A DNA stretch of 64,000 bases from G965207125 sp965207125. GTDB taxonomy: Bacteria > Pseudomonadota > Alphaproteobacteria > Puniceispirillales > UBA1172. The DNA is taken from assembly GCA_965207125.1 (NCBI GenBank), contig OZ242263.1, positions 186,001 to 250,000 of the forward strand, given 5' to 3'. Made by a program: the position numbers and the translations under genes. The notes under the pieces are model-generated. The model was given only the letters and a program-made list of their open reading frames with translations, did no database searches and was not told the DNA's origin. Shown piece by piece: positions 24,836 to 35,625 of the stretch. Every line of letters begins with the position of its first letter. Position 1 is the first letter of the stretch.

Positions 24836-26083
24836 AAGATTCGCCGTTGAGATCTGAACTGTTAGCACCTGATCATGCTCCCGCCCATTCTTAATGGCTT
24901 TGACTTGGCTGTGTCTGTGGAGCCAAGCCAGCGCGCTTCCCTTAGAGTACGGAACGGTTATTTTTATTGTTTTCTCGGACAATGAGAAACGCTTTTCAAT
25001 TTTTTTGTGAAGATCTTTAATCCCCTCACCGCGCAACGCCGATACTTTTACCGCATCAGGATACCGGTGCTCTAATGCGGTAACCACATCCTGTTGCCCT
25101 TCGCCGAGCAGATCGCTTTTATTGAATACATGCAGAATACAGGCTTTTCTCGCCTCGATATCCAGATCAAGAGAGTCCAGCACCTCATCAACGTCCTCAG
25201 CCTCCTCAAGTGCTAAGGGCGAGGACATATCGTGGACATGGATCAATAAATCCGCCTCGGTCACCTCCTCTAGGGTACTTTTGAACGCTTCAATCAGCCC
25301 TGTTGGAAGCTGGCTAATAAAACCCACTGTATCCGCTAAGATCACTGGCCGCATACCCGGCGCGTTAATAGCGCGCATCAAAGGGTCCAGAGTCGCGAAC
25401 AGCATGTCCTTTGACATGGTTTGCGCCCCGGTCAGGGCGTTAAACAATGTAGACTTACCTGCGTTGGTATAGCCGACCAACGCCACGGTTGGCGTTTCAA
25501 GCCGTTGCCGGTTGCGGCGTTGCAAGCCCCGGGTTCGCTCAACTTTCTTCAGCTCGGTTTTTATCTGCTCGATGCGATCATCCAAAAGGCGGCGGTCTAT
25601 CTCAATTTGCCTCTCACCCGGCCCACCCAAAAACCCTGACCCGCCGCGCTGGCGTTCAAGATGCGTCCAACTCCGAACCAAACGACTACGCTGAAAGTTA
25701 AGCGCTGCGAGTTCCACCTGCAGCCGCCCTGCATTACTAGTCGCGCGCTCGCCAAAAATCTCTAAAATTAACGCTGTTCGGTCGATCACCTTGCATTTCA
25801 GGGCTTCTTCTAGATTACGCTGCTGGACTGGCGTGAGGCTCGCGTTAATCACCACAAGGCTGGTTTCATCGACCGCCTCGGACAGCTGCGAGACAAAGCC
25901 AAGCCCCAGAAAACTGCCTGCGACTGGTGCACTTAACATGATATGTTCAGATTTCGTCACCGACAGACCGATGGCCTGTGTGAGCCTCACGGCTTCATCG
26001 AGCATCATCTCAGGTGGTTTTCTAGACGGTGATGGCCTTGAGCGAAACTCTGGATGAATAACCAATGCTTCTGTGATGCTCAT
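24764..26083 (-). CDS. hflX: Ribosome-associated GTPase HflX
   Basis: About 439 residues from the ATG at 26083 (MSITEALV), preceded by an AGGA site. An upstream ATG at 26149 would overlap the divergent dsbA-like gene and is less likely. GTPase motifs are in order: VGYTNAGKST (G1), a DPLMR-type switch I, DTVGFI (G3), NKSD (G4) and VSALRG (G5). The N-terminal HflX domain with its glycine-rich linker (RQRGGSGFLGGPGERQIE) is present. HflX splits stalled 70S ribosomes under stress. In many proteobacteria it sits near hfq or mazG; mazG lies further right here. Tail overlaps the EamA gene. Confidence 0.93.
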   Translation of the reverse strand: MSITEALVIHPEFRSRPSPSRKPPEMMLDEAVRLTQAIGLSVTKSEHIMLSAPVAGSFLGLGFVSQLSEAVDETSLVVINASLTPVQQRNLEEALKCKVIDRTALILEIFGERATSNAGRLQVELAALNFQRSRLVRSWTHLERQRGGSGFLGGPGERQIEIDRRLLDDRIEQIKTELKKVERTRGLQRRNRQRLETPTVALVGYTNAGKSTLFNALTGAQTMSKDMLFATLDPLMRAINAPGMRPVILADTVGFISQLPTGLIEAFKSTLEEVTEADLLIHVHDMSSPLALEEAEDVDEVLDSLDLDIEARKACILHVFNKSDLLGEGQQDVVTALEHRYPDAVKVSALRGEGIKDLHKKIEKRFSLSEKTIKITVPYSKGSALAWLHRHSQVKAIKNGREHDQVLTVQISTANLSRFRARWPEFCARATLPPDSKKP

Positions 26084-26127
26084 GAATATCCTGACCAAAG
26101 TTGTATAATCTGTTATATAGAATAACC

Positions 26128-26757
26128 ATGATTCACGATAAAACAACAATCCGTGTCGATATTTTCTCCGATGTGATCTGCCCGTGGTGCTATATCGGGC
26201 GCAAACGCTTGGAAGAAGCTGCTATTCTACACCAGAAGGTCGTGCTCGATATTCACTGGCGCGCCTTTATCCTTAACCCGCAGATCCCCCCCGAAGGCAT
26301 GGATAGAAAAGCCTATCTCAAAGCCAAGTTTGGCGCGAATGCGGATAATTTTTACGGACAAATCGCTGAGGTCGGGCGGCATATCGGTATTGATTTTAAT
26401 TTTGATGCGATCACCCGTGTTCCTGATAGCAAGCCGCCTCTAACGCTAATCAAGGCCGCCGGCGATAACGCGGATGCGGTTTTAAAGATTTTATTCAAAG
26501 CCTATTTTATCGATGGCATCGATATCGGCGATGAGGCGTTTCTGAATAGACTGGCTGAGCGCTTTTCCATCAGTGCTGATGATCTGTCCACCGCTGAGAC
26601 TTTGATTGAGATTGATTTAGAAGAAGTGGTGAGAATGTCGATCAGAGGCGTGCCGCATATCATTATCGATAATGAATGGGCGATTAATGGCGCGCATATG
26701 CCGACCACCTTCCTGCCGATTTTCGATGTGGCCATCGCCCGCCGCCAGCACGCTTAA
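26128..26757 (+). CDS. DsbA family oxidoreductase (FrnE-like)
   Basis: About 209 residues from ATG 26128 (MIHDKTTI); an ATG at 26101 would add nine residues. The active site CPWC lies in the N-terminal SDVICPWCYIGRKRLEEA segment, typical of FrnE/2-hydroxychromene isomerase-related DsbA proteins. The late motif RGVPHIIIDNEWAINGA contains the cis-proline loop. No signal peptide is seen, so it acts in the cytoplasm, probably in thiol-disulfide exchange or glutathione-linked chemistry. It is divergent from hflX and its stop overlaps the end of mfd by 4 bp. Confidence 0.9.
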   Translation: MIHDKTTIRVDIFSDVICPWCYIGRKRLEEAAILHQKVVLDIHWRAFILNPQIPPEGMDRKAYLKAKFGANADNFYGQIAEVGRHIGIDFNFDAITRVPDSKPPLTLIKAAGDNADAVLKILFKAYFIDGIDIGDEAFLNRLAERFSISADDLSTAETLIEIDLEEVVRMSIRGVPHIIIDNEWAINGAHMPTTFLPIFDVAIARRQHA

Positions 26758-29700
26758 ATCAATCCAGCCAACTCATCGACCACCTCAATCACCTTGGCAA
26801 AACGTTCCGAGATCGGAATCACCTGCTTGACGATCAAGCGTTGGTCTGCGGTAACCTGTAGCCGCGTGGGCTCCCGAGCGATGAGATTAATCAACGCGTC
26901 CGGACGAGGAAAACTGTTGTTTTTAAAACTGATGCTGATGCCTTTCGGGCCTGCGTCTATTTTTTCAATCCGCAGCTGACGACAGGTAATCCTAATCGAG
27001 ATCGTATCCAAAAGATTCCGTACTTGGTCAGGAATAGCGCCAAAGCGGTCGATCATTTCCATGGTTAGAGCATCGCGTTCCTCTTCAGTGGCAATCGCTG
27101 CGATCCGCCGATAAAGCGATAATCTAACCGCTAAATCCCGTACATAATCTTCGGGGATCAGCACCGATGCACCAAGATTGATTGTCGGTAACCAAACCTC
27201 CTCATCGATGGGGCCTGATTCTAGCGTGCTTCCTTCCCGGCCTCGCTGCACCGCTTGGTTAAGCATATCCTGATATAACTCAACCCCAACCTCACGGACA
27301 TGCCCTGACTGCTCATCGCCCAGGAGATTCCCCGCCCCCCTGATATCCAGGTCGTAGGATGCGAGCGAGAACCCAGCCCCGAGTGAGTCTAACGTCTGCA
27401 AAACCTCAAGACGCCGCCGGGCGTTGGCGGTCAATCTTCGTGAGGGCTCGGTTGTTAGATAAGCGTAAGCACGGTGCTTACCGCGACCAACACGCCCTCG
27501 GAGCTGATAGAGTTGTGATAAGCCGAACAAATCAGCACGGTGAATAATTATTGTGTTGGCGGATGGGATATCTAATCCTGATTCAATGATGTTCGTCGAC
27601 AACAGAATATCAGCCCGCCCATCGGCAAAACGCGTCATTCCTTCATCTATCTCATGTGGGGGTTGCTGCCCGTGCACGGTAATGATTTTTGCCGATGGCA
27701 CGATTTCGTTCAGGCGGTCATAAACCCGCGGCAGAAAGTCTATCCTCGGGCTTACGCAGAAAACCTGACCGCCGCGATGGTGCTCGCGGCGAATAGCCTC
27801 GGTTAAAACCACCGCATCCCACGGGGCGACGGAGGTTCTGATCGCTAGACGATCAATAGGCGGGGTGGCGATAATCGACATATCCCGCACTCCTGATAAC
27901 GCCATTTGCAATGTTCTTGGGATCGGCGTTGCGGTTAAGGTTAAAACGTGGATATCGCCGCGTAGGGTTTTCAGCCTTTCCTTTTGTGTTACCCCAAAAT
28001 GCTGTTCTTCATCGATAACAACCAGGCCAAGGTTGTTGAACGTCACCGCTTTTGATAACAAAGCATGCGTGCCGATCGCAATGTGACAGTCGCCACTCGC
28101 GAGGGCTTTTCTGGTAGCCGTTGCTTTGGCCGCAGGCGTCATCCGTGACAGTTCTCCGATTTTAACCCCAAAGCCTTCAAATCTCTCGGTAAACAGCCTA
28201 CTGTGCTGGCGAGACAGTAATGTTGTTGGGGCCACCACCGCGACCTGATACCCCGCCATCACCGCAGCAAAAGCCGCGCGCAGGGCAACCTCGGTTTTAC
28301 CGAACCCCACATCGCCGCACACCAACCGGTCCATCACCCGCCCTTCAGCCATATCATTGATCACGTCAGTGATTGCATCCGCCTGGTCTTCGGTTTCAAC
28401 ATAGGGGAAACGCTGACAGAACTCGGCGAAGGTGGATGATTCTAGTTGAATCGCCTCGGCTTTTGCCGCCTCACGCATTACTGCGGTTTTAATCAGGCTG
28501 TCGGCGATATCCTTGATCTTGCCTTTTATCCGCGATTTTCTCGCCTGCCACGCCGCCCCGCCGAGTCGGTCTAAGACAACACCCTCACTATCACTGCCAA
28601 AACGCGACAAGAGCTCTATATTTTCAACAGGCAGATATAACCGATCATCACCCGCATAAGACAGCAAAAGGCAATCATGATCTATGGTGCCCGTAGAAAT
28701 CGTCTCAAGGCCTTCATAACGCCCAATGCCATGGTCAAGATGAACCACAAGATCGCCAGTGCTGAGGCTTGAGGCCTCACGCAGAAAGTTATCGGCTCGG
28801 CGTTTTCTTCTCTGCGGACGCGAAAGGCGCGAGCCGTAAATATCCTGCTCAGTGATCAGCAGCGTATCAGGCAGAATAAAACCATGCTCCAGCCCCCAGA
28901 CAACCGCATGAACCTTGCCCGCCTTGCATTCGGTTACATGATTGACTGAAGTGATCGGCAAGCGTGAGGGCTCAAGTTTCTCACCGAGGCGCTCGATGAT
29001 ATGCGCCTTGGACCCCTCGCCATGCGCCGCTAGAATGATCGTTTTACCCGCCGCGTTTCTGCTGATGAAATCGGCAAGGGTGGCAAAGACGTCTCCCCCC
29101 TCACCTTTCGCCATCTGATAAAACATTGTGCCAGTTTTTGATTTAATATCAAAAGATAGAGAATCGCTTTTCTCATCATTACTGAAGGGAGATATATGAA
29201 AATTTCTGTTGGTTTCGAGGCGGGTTTTGATCTCATCCATCGTCTCGTATAAGGCGCCGGGCAACAGAGGACGAACAACTCCTCCATCACCGCTCCCCCG
29301 GGCCCTCCTCAGGTTGCTCCCTGCGGCCGCGGTATCTAGTCTGGCTTCATAAAAATCTTGGATTTGTTCTAGTCGTTCTTCGGCGGTGGTTAGGGTCTCA
29401 TGGTTCTGGATGAGCAGCGGGTTGCTGAAATAATCGGTTAAATGCCCAAGATTCGTGTGAAAAAGCGGCAGTAATTGCTCGATGCCCGCAAAACGCCGTC
29501 CTTCGGAGATCTGATGATAAATCTCATCACGCGAAGCGGCGGCGCCGAAAATCTCGACATACTGCCTGCGAAAATGATTGATGCTGGAGTCATTAAGCAA
29601 AATCTCACTCACCGGATACAAAGCGAGGGATTTGAGGGTATCCTGACTACGCTGGGTTTCGGGATCAAAGACCTTGATCTCCTCAACCCGGTCGCCGAAA

Positions 29701-30272
29701 AGATCAATCCGCACTGGATCCGCGGCTCCTGGGGGAAAAATATCAACAATTCCGCCGCGTATAGCGTATTCCCCTCCTTCATGCACCGTGTTAACGCGTT
29801 GGTAAGCGTTCGCCTCGGCAAAGACGCTAATCTCTTTGAAAGACAATGCTGACCCTGTCTTTATGACCAGTTCGGCGCCGTTAAAAAAATCAGGGCGAGG
29901 AATACGCTGAATCCACGCATTAACTGTTGTTAAAACTATTTTCCGCGCGCTTTTACTGCGCACGAGCTGCGCTAGACAATTCAGTCTGTGGCCGACTAGA
30001 GTGGCGTTTGGTGAAACCCGGTCATAAGGCAGGCAATCCCAAGCAGGAAACATCATCACTGAAGATGGCTCGACTCCGTTAACAATCAGCGATTCTCGCA
30101 TATCCTCCATCTCTGCGTCATTAGCGCTGATATGAATACACGACGTGGTTTTATTGCGTGCGGCGGCCTCTGCGACCGCGAGTGCATCTATCCCCTTTAA
30201 GGCCCCGCGCAATACTGCGGAGTTCTTGCCGTCCAGCGGCGGAAAACCAGGCGAAAAAATAGAAAAACGCAA
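26754..30272 (-). CDS. mfd: Transcription-repair coupling factor Mfd
   Basis: 1172 residues, full family length. The N-terminal UvrB-homology region, the RNA-polymerase-interacting domain (DLVVHLDHGIGRYEGL), and the RecG-like translocase are in order. The translocase has Walker A GDVGFGKTE, DEEQHFG as the DEAH-type box, TATPIPRTL, and QLRGRVGRG. A C-terminal TRCF domain completes it. Mfd removes RNA polymerase stalled at DNA lesions and recruits UvrA. It lies directly behind sdhE (2 nt apart), and recG diverges upstream, an order common in alphaproteobacteria. Confidence 0.97.
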   Translation of the reverse strand: MRFSIFSPGFPPLDGKNSAVLRGALKGIDALAVAEAAARNKTTSCIHISANDAEMEDMRESLIVNGVEPSSVMMFPAWDCLPYDRVSPNATLVGHRLNCLAQLVRSKSARKIVLTTVNAWIQRIPRPDFFNGAELVIKTGSALSFKEISVFAEANAYQRVNTVHEGGEYAIRGGIVDIFPPGAADPVRIDLFGDRVEEIKVFDPETQRSQDTLKSLALYPVSEILLNDSSINHFRRQYVEIFGAAASRDEIYHQISEGRRFAGIEQLLPLFHTNLGHLTDYFSNPLLIQNHETLTTAEERLEQIQDFYEARLDTAAAGSNLRRARGSGDGGVVRPLLPGALYETMDEIKTRLETNRNFHISPFSNDEKSDSLSFDIKSKTGTMFYQMAKGEGGDVFATLADFISRNAAGKTIILAAHGEGSKAHIIERLGEKLEPSRLPITSVNHVTECKAGKVHAVVWGLEHGFILPDTLLITEQDIYGSRLSRPQRRKRRADNFLREASSLSTGDLVVHLDHGIGRYEGLETISTGTIDHDCLLLSYAGDDRLYLPVENIELLSRFGSDSEGVVLDRLGGAAWQARKSRIKGKIKDIADSLIKTAVMREAAKAEAIQLESSTFAEFCQRFPYVETEDQADAITDVINDMAEGRVMDRLVCGDVGFGKTEVALRAAFAAVMAGYQVAVVAPTTLLSRQHSRLFTERFEGFGVKIGELSRMTPAAKATATRKALASGDCHIAIGTHALLSKAVTFNNLGLVVIDEEQHFGVTQKERLKTLRGDIHVLTLTATPIPRTLQMALSGVRDMSIIATPPIDRLAIRTSVAPWDAVVLTEAIRREHHRGGQVFCVSPRIDFLPRVYDRLNEIVPSAKIITVHGQQPPHEIDEGMTRFADGRADILLSTNIIESGLDIPSANTIIIHRADLFGLSQLYQLRGRVGRGKHRAYAYLTTEPSRRLTANARRRLEVLQTLDSLGAGFSLASYDLDIRGAGNLLGDEQSGHVREVGVELYQDMLNQAVQRGREGSTLESGPIDEEVWLPTINLGASVLIPEDYVRDLAVRLSLYRRIAAIATEEERDALTMEMIDRFGAIPDQVRNLLDTISIRITCRQLRIEKIDAGPKGISISFKNNSFPRPDALINLIAREPTRLQVTADQRLIVKQVIPISERFAKVIEVVDELAGLI

Positions 30273-30274
30273 AA

Positions 30275-30541
30275 TTACCGCCTTGTCTTAAGGAAACTAA
30301 TTAACGCATCCAGGGCTTTGAGATCAAAACCGGATGGCGGGATGGTTTTGCCTGTCACCATCTTCCAGATCATAACATCGCCTAATTCCAGCAGGTCTTC
30401 ATAGCTGTCGAGGGTTTTGTTATCCATTGTGGGCACGACCTCCCTCGCAAAACGTCCAAGTATCATGTCCGTTTCTTTCATAGCGGTGTAGCCTGACCTG
30501 TAAATCAGGCGGCGAATACGATTTTCACGATGACTGTCCAT
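30275..30541 (-). CDS. sdhE: FAD assembly factor SdhE
   Basis: 88 residues, normal size for the family. The segment RLIYRSGYTAMKETDMILG corresponds to the conserved RGxxExD-type FAD-attachment region; here the usual RG dipeptide reads SG, a variation worth noting. SdhE helps attach FAD to the succinate dehydrogenase flavoprotein in the cytoplasm. It forms an operon with mfd (2-nt gap) and is divergent from recG. Confidence 0.88.
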   Translation of the reverse strand: MDSHRENRIRRLIYRSGYTAMKETDMILGRFAREVVPTMDNKTLDSYEDLLELGDVMIWKMVTGKTIPPSGFDLKALDALISFLKTRR

Positions 30542-30598
30542 TAGATATAACGGCGTGATAGCATAGCGTTTAAGGAAAATATAGCGTATCTATACATC

Positions 30599-32717
30599 AT
30601 GGGCGAGACGGGATTTCAAAAGTTTACCAGACCACAAAGCCTTTACCCATTGTTTCGGCGTGTCAACGCCTTGCCGGGGATTGGCACACGGTTATCTGGG
30701 ATCATCGAAAAGCGAATCGGCGTAACTATAATAGACCTATTGCGCCACGCACCAACCAATCTGATCATCAGAGAGAAGGTAGATAACCTCGCCGCCATCA
30801 ACGAAGGCGATATCGTCACCTTACACTTAACCCCCTTCAAGCATGAGAAACCCCACATAGCACGGCAACGCCTCCCACTGCGCGTGAGATGCTCCCATGA
30901 CCAGGGCGAGGTAGACCTCGTCTTTTTCCACGCCAAAGGCGATTATTTCTTAACCCAGCTGCCCTTGGAACAGGTGCGGGTAGTGAGCGGGCGCGCCGAG
31001 AGATTCAGAGGCCGGCTCCAAATCACTCATCCGGATTACATCACCCGGGTAGAGCGCGAAGATGAGATTCCTAAGATCGAGCCCGTCTATCCCCTCACCG
31101 CCGGCTTAACGCCAAAACCTTTAAGAAAAGCGATTCTAGCCGCCCTTGAGTCCCTCCCGGATCTGCCCGAATGGATCCCGGATGAGACGATGAAAAAATT
31201 CAATTGGCCTGACTGGAAAACAGCGATGGTTTTACTCCATCATCCGAAATCCCTAGGCGATCTTTTGCCGTATCATCCGGCGAGACAGCGGCTTGCTTAT
31301 GATGAATTACTGGCCAATCAACTCGCCCTCGCGCTTGTACGCGATAGAAGTGCCCGGAATAGCGGGCAGATCTTCAAGGGTGATAAAAGCTTCACTGATC
31401 CTTTGCTCCAAAAGATTCCCTTTTCCCTCACCAAAGCCCAAGAGCGCGTGATTGCTGAAATTGCCGAAGACCAGGAAAAACCCCAGAAAATGCTGCGATT
31501 GCTACAAGGTGATGTTGGCTCAGGCAAAACATTAGTCGCCTTGATGGCGATGTTGAAGGCGATCGAATCTGGGGCCCAAGCGGCCCTGATTGCCCCAACC
31601 GAAATATTAGCCCGGCAGCATTCCGAGACCATCACGGCCCTTTTAGAACCTCTTGGCATCACGCCTTTACTGCTGGTTGGTAAAATGAAGGCTTCAGAGA
31701 AGAAAAAAGCCTATGGTGAGATTGCCGATGGCACAGCCAAGCTGATCATTGGCACGCACGCGCTCATCGTTGATGATGTTATTTTCCCTAACCTTGGAAT
31801 CGCCGTGATCGATGAGCAACATCGCTTCGGCGTAAGACAAAGGCTTATCCTCGGACAGAAAAGCAAGGGCGTGGATGTCTTGGTGATGACCGCAACCCCC
31901 ATCCCCCGCACCCTCGCTATGACGACTTACGGCGATCTGACCTCATCCGTGCTTGATGAGAAACCCGTCGGGCGCAAGGATATCACCACCACTGTCATGC
32001 CGATCGAGCGCATCGATGAGATTATCGCGAGGCTACGCGAACGCTGCTCGCCACAACAGCAAGCCTATTGGATATGCCCTCTGATCGAGGAATCTGATGC
32101 GATAGATATCGCCGCCGCCGAGGACCGTTTCACCTTCCTCAAAACCGCCCTAGCTGAACTCAATCCTCACCTAGCTCACGGGCGGATGAAAAGCGATGAA
32201 CGCGCCGCCGCGATGGAATCTTTTCGCACCGGAGAATCCCAGCTTCTGGTCTCGACCACTGTCGTTGAGGTCGGGGTTGATGTTCCTAACGCCACTATTA
32301 TGATTATCGAGCATGCTGAGCGTTTTGGCTTAGCCCAGCTTCATCAATTGCGCGGACGGGTCGGGCGAAGTGAAACGCAATCGTCTTGTATTCTTCTCTA
32401 TAAGTCGCCTTTAGGAATTGAGGCAAAGGCACGGTTGTCGGTTATGCGTGAGACCAATGACGGTTTTCGTATTGCCGAGGAGGACCTAAAACTTCGCGGC
32501 GCGGGTGAGGTGCTTGGGCAAAGGCAATCAGGTGACCCTGAGTTTGTTCTCGCCGATCTCGCCTATCATACCGATTTGCTCTTACTGAGCGCCGGGCAAG
32601 TCGAAAACGACCATCGCCCAAAACCTTGATATCACGGGTGAGGACGGAGAAGTGCTCAGAACCATGCTCGCGCTATTCGAGCGCGAACATGCTGTTACGT
32701 ATCTCGCCGGCGGCTAG
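30599..32717 (+). CDS. recG: ATP-dependent DNA helicase RecG (frameshifted near the 3' end)
   Basis: The open frame from 30599 to 32629 encodes the wedge/OB domain and both helicase lobes: GDVGSGKTLVA, DEQHRFG, TATPIPRTL, and QLRGRVGRSE. RecG reverses stalled forks and processes recombination intermediates. The last residues before 32629 (SAGQVENDHRPKP) do not look like a RecG end. In another frame, from 32628 to the TAG at 32715-32717, a typical RecG tail appears (LRTMLALFERE, then VTYLAGG). So at least one indel lies near 32595-32625. This is the first of a run of frameshifts extending to 36.25 kb, probably sequence error rather than mutation. Confidence 0.92.
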
Positions 32718-32753
32718 CCGGACGTTTTGGATTTTTCTTCCAGTGAGATGGCT

Positions 32754-33377
32754 TTACGCTCTTTTATTCTGGTCGGGAGGGGTTACAATTCCGCCGGACA
32801 CCACCAGTTTTACCGCCTCTTCAACACTCATATCCAGAGAGATCACGTTGTCTCGGGTTAAAAATAGCAAGAAACCTGAAGTTGGATTAGGCGTCGTCGG
32901 CACAAAAACATTCATTAATTCTTCCTTGGCGAGCGCTTGAATCTCGCCTTTGGTCGCCCCCGTCACGAATCCAATGGCCCAAAGGCCTTTGCGCGGATAT
33001 TCAACCAGCACAACCTCACGAAAAGCGTCAGACTGGCTGCCAACAACCGTCACGAGAACCTGTTTGGACGCGCTATAGATTGACCTCATCAAGGGTTACT
33101 CTGTCCATAAGCCGCTCGCTGGTGCGAATGATCATCCCGCCAAGAACTCCCGTGGTTAACGCGCCGATTATGATAAAACCGGCAAGTGCTGTCACAATCC
33201 CATAGCCGGGAACTGGAAAAGACACATAACTCTGGATATTTAACTGAGCCGGAACGATCCCGGCCCACGCGCGAATCTACAAAAGTGATCAGATTCCACG
33301 TGATATACACCGTTAATACCAGTGGGACGCCAACGATAACCCCCGCCAGCAACCAGCGTCCTCAAATGTGCGATCAT
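32754..33377 (-). pseudogene. DUF502 inner-membrane protein gene, three apparent frameshifts
   Basis: Pieces of one DUF502 protein are spread over three frames. From ATG 33377 (AAGGAG 7 nt upstream) comes MIAHLRTLVAG; then LLAGVIVGVPLVLTVYITW in a second frame; then FPVPGYGIVTALAGF through MDRVTL in a third; then RSIYSASKQ to GGIVTPPDQ, running to 32754. Together they give the expected two membrane segments and the FREVVLVEYPRKG signature. Breaks lie near 33345, 33280 and 33095. The gene is adjacent to recG in many alphaproteobacteria. The pieces are well conserved, so sequencing indels are more likely than old decay. Confidence 0.8.
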
Positions 33378-33443
33378 ATGGAAGCTCCTTTATTATCTTT
33401 GATTAAATCTCGCATACTCCGAGATTTTCCTAATCTTGCGATA

Positions 33444-33470
33444 TTGCCAACGCTATTTCAACGCTATAAT
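33444..33470 (+). promoter_or_regulatory. Possible mazG promoter
   Basis: TTGCCA (33444-33449) and a consensus TATAAT (33465-33470) with a short 15-bp spacer, 56 bp before the mazG start. The spacer is below the usual 16-18 bp, and this region has many apparent indels, so the true spacing may differ. Confidence 0.35.
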
Positions 33471-33526
33471 GATCAGGGGTGATCATATCACATAAATAAC
33501 ACTTTTGACGATCAGGCGCGATACCG

Positions 33527-34376
33527 ATGAATACACCTCATAATATACCGGCAAAACCAAGTGGAATAGAACAATTACTCGATATTATGCGACGCCTGCG
33601 CGACCCTGAGGACGGGTGCCCGTGGGATGTTAAGCAAACCCACGAGACTATCGTTCCTTATACCATAGAAGAAGCGTATGAAGTCGCCGAAGCCGTGGCG
33701 CGCAGAAAACCTGAGGAGATTTGTGATGAATTGGGCGATCTTTTGCTCCAAGTTGTCTTTCAGGCTAGAATTGCCGAGGAAAACGGGGATTTTACCTTTG
33801 CCGATGTTGTCGACGCTATTTCAGCAAAAATGATTCGCCGCCATCCGCATGTTTTTGTTGATCGCAAGAACCCAACCCCGCCTGATGCTCTCCCTGATAT
33901 TCTCCCTGATGCGGCCACTAATGTTAACGAGTCTTGGGAGGCGCTTAAAGAAAAAGAGCGCCACGGCCAAGGCGCAAGGCGATTGCTCGATGATATCGCA
34001 TCATCACTACCGCCGATGACCAAAGCCCTCAAAATGCAAAAACGCGCGGCAAGAGTTGGGTTTGACTGGGTCTGATATCGGCTCAGTCTTTGATAAGCTT
34101 TCAGAGGAAACCCAAGAGCTGCTCGATGAAGTTGAACATCAGCCTGCTGACCCTAACAAAATCAAAGCCGAGGTTGGTGATATGCTTTTCGTCATGGTGA
34201 ACTTAGCGCGCAAACTTAATATAGACCCTGAACAGGCGCTGCTGAAACCAATCGCAAATTCATCCATCGCTTCTCGCACATAGAGAATAGCGCCATCGCA
34301 AAAAGGCTTAACCCTCGATGATGTGAGCCTTGATCAGATGGAAGAATGGTGGCAGGACATCTCCGCCACTGGTTAA
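33527..34376 (+). pseudogene. mazG: Nucleoside triphosphate pyrophosphohydrolase MazG, three apparent frameshifts
   Basis: The first frame (33527-34075) gives the N-terminal MazG domain with CPWDVKQTHETI and the metal-binding EEAYEVAEA and ELGDLLLQVVF motifs, and ends at RVGFDWV. The second domain continues in another frame (DIGSVFDKLSEETQEL, EVGDMLFVMVNLA). The tail (TNRKFIHRF, then LTLDDVSLDQMEEWW) lies in two further frames and ends at 34376. Breaks are near 34070, 34245 and 34300. MazG removes aberrant dNTPs and lowers ppGpp signalling. As with its neighbours, the intact residue pattern on each side suggests sequence error. It is the last chromosomal-type gene before the conjugation genes. 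Confidence 0.85.
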
Positions 34377-34421
34377 TATCTGAGACTATGCAACTATAAC
34401 TTAGATAAAGTGAGATTGTCA

Positions 34422-34776
34422 ATGTTAAAAAATAATTCAGTGCTTACCACTAGGTATTCGTTAAAGATATCACCACAAGTGGTGGTGTTTTCTATGGTAG
34501 CTGCGGCTGCTGTGGTTGCAATACCGGATGTGGCTTTTGCTACGACTCCGTCATCCACAGGGACGGGGTTTGAAAAAGCTGCCTTTCAGGTCTATGGACC
34601 TACGCGATAACTGGGTAGGAACCACGATCGGATTAACCACTGCGGGTCTTGGTCTTGCTGGTATGGTCACGGGTTTTCGTGGTGGTATCGCTGCTGGTGC
34701 CGTAGGTACCGGTGGTTGGCGTGGGGCCGTGATGCCAGACATTATGGTTACTCTTGCTGGTGGCATGGTGATCTAA
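34422..34776 (+). CDS. traA: F-type conjugative pilin precursor TraA (one apparent frameshift)
   Basis: From ATG 34422 the first frame encodes a long signal peptide ending ATPDVAFA-type (AIPDVAFA) and the start of a mature pilin (ATTPSSTGTGFEKAAFQVY). The second frame, entered near 34595 where one extra base appears, continues LRDNWVGTTIG with two hydrophobic segments (TTAGLGLAGMV and GAVMPDIMVTLAGG) to 34776. Size, signal peptide and two-helix layout fit TraA/VirB2 pilins. It opens the transfer operon in the expected place before traL and traE. Confidence 0.7.
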
Positions 34777-34780
34777 ATCA

Positions 34781-35085
34781 ATGAGCCAGAAGTCATCTTG
34801 GCACATCCCTCAATTCTTAGACGCCCCTCCAAAGATTTTAATCTTTGGTGTGGGGAATTTGTATTGCTTATGACCGCATTCTTTCTGGGAATACTGTTAA
34901 ATTTTTTCATTCTTGGGATGATCGCGGCGGCAGGGATAATTGTCCTGAGTAGATACTGCAAACGCTACTTGGTGGGTTTGACTATACCAGTCGTTATGTA
35001 TTGGTATGCGTCAATCGGACCACTGACCTTACCGGCGGCCTGGAAGAGCATTGGCGAGGGTGATATGCTCCCAGTTGAAATTTGA
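34781..35085 (+). CDS. traL: Type IV secretion protein TraL (one apparent frameshift)
   Basis: The frame from ATG 34781 reads MSQKSSWHIPQFLDAPPKIL, the characteristic TraL start (IPQ-LD-P-K). After about 34855 it continues in another frame with GEFVLLMTAFFLGIL and a second hydrophobic segment, then the conserved SRYCKRYLVGL and LPAAWKS near the end. TraL is a small inner-membrane protein of the F-type pilus assembly machine, related to VirB3. One missing base explains the split. Confidence 0.78.
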
Positions 35086-35092
35086 TGATAAG

Positions 35093-35625
35093 ATGAGGAT
35101 AGCAAAATACGGGCAAGGTGTTTTACTGATTTGCTTGCGCTATCCCTCATCATTAACATTATGATTTTGGCACGAGACGAGCGTGTAGTCGTTCTTATTC
35201 CAGGGGCTATGACGGGCAAATATGAGATTAGCCAGGTCAAATACGATCAGCGCTACGTTGCTGATGCCTCTACATTCTTGGCCGGTCTTTTTTTGAACAC
35301 TACTCCCGGGCCACAGCGGACTGGCGCAAAGAAGAACTGTTGAGATGGGTTCATCCCGCCGCCACCCAGAAAATTGCTGATCTTGTGGACCAAGAAATCC
35401 ATCCGCATCAAATCACAGCGCTTAACCACGTCTTTTGCGATTAGCAATGTTGATGTGAAACTGGACAATTCTGGTGCTGTGGCAAAGGTTGAAGGACGGC
35501 TAACAAGGCTGATCGGTGATCGTGTTTTTAATAAAGCGACCGTGGCGGTAGAGATCCTGTGGGAACGGGATGATCGCGGCACTGTCTTGATTCGAAATCT
35601 AAAATGGGAGGAACTGTTCAAATGA
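35093..35625 (+). CDS. traE: Type IV secretion protein TraE (about three apparent frameshifts)
   Basis: Reading across frames gives a short N-terminus, a membrane anchor (LALSLIINIMILA), then VVVLIPGAMTGKYEIS, FLAGLFLNTTP, LLRWVHPAATQ, TSFAISNVDVKLD and a C-terminal GDRVFNKATVAVEILWE. These are the TraE/VirB8-like landmarks. Breaks lie near 35130, 35305 and 35395. TraE is a bitopic inner-membrane subunit of the conjugation channel. The start at 35093 is uncertain because of the upstream indel. Confidence 0.75.
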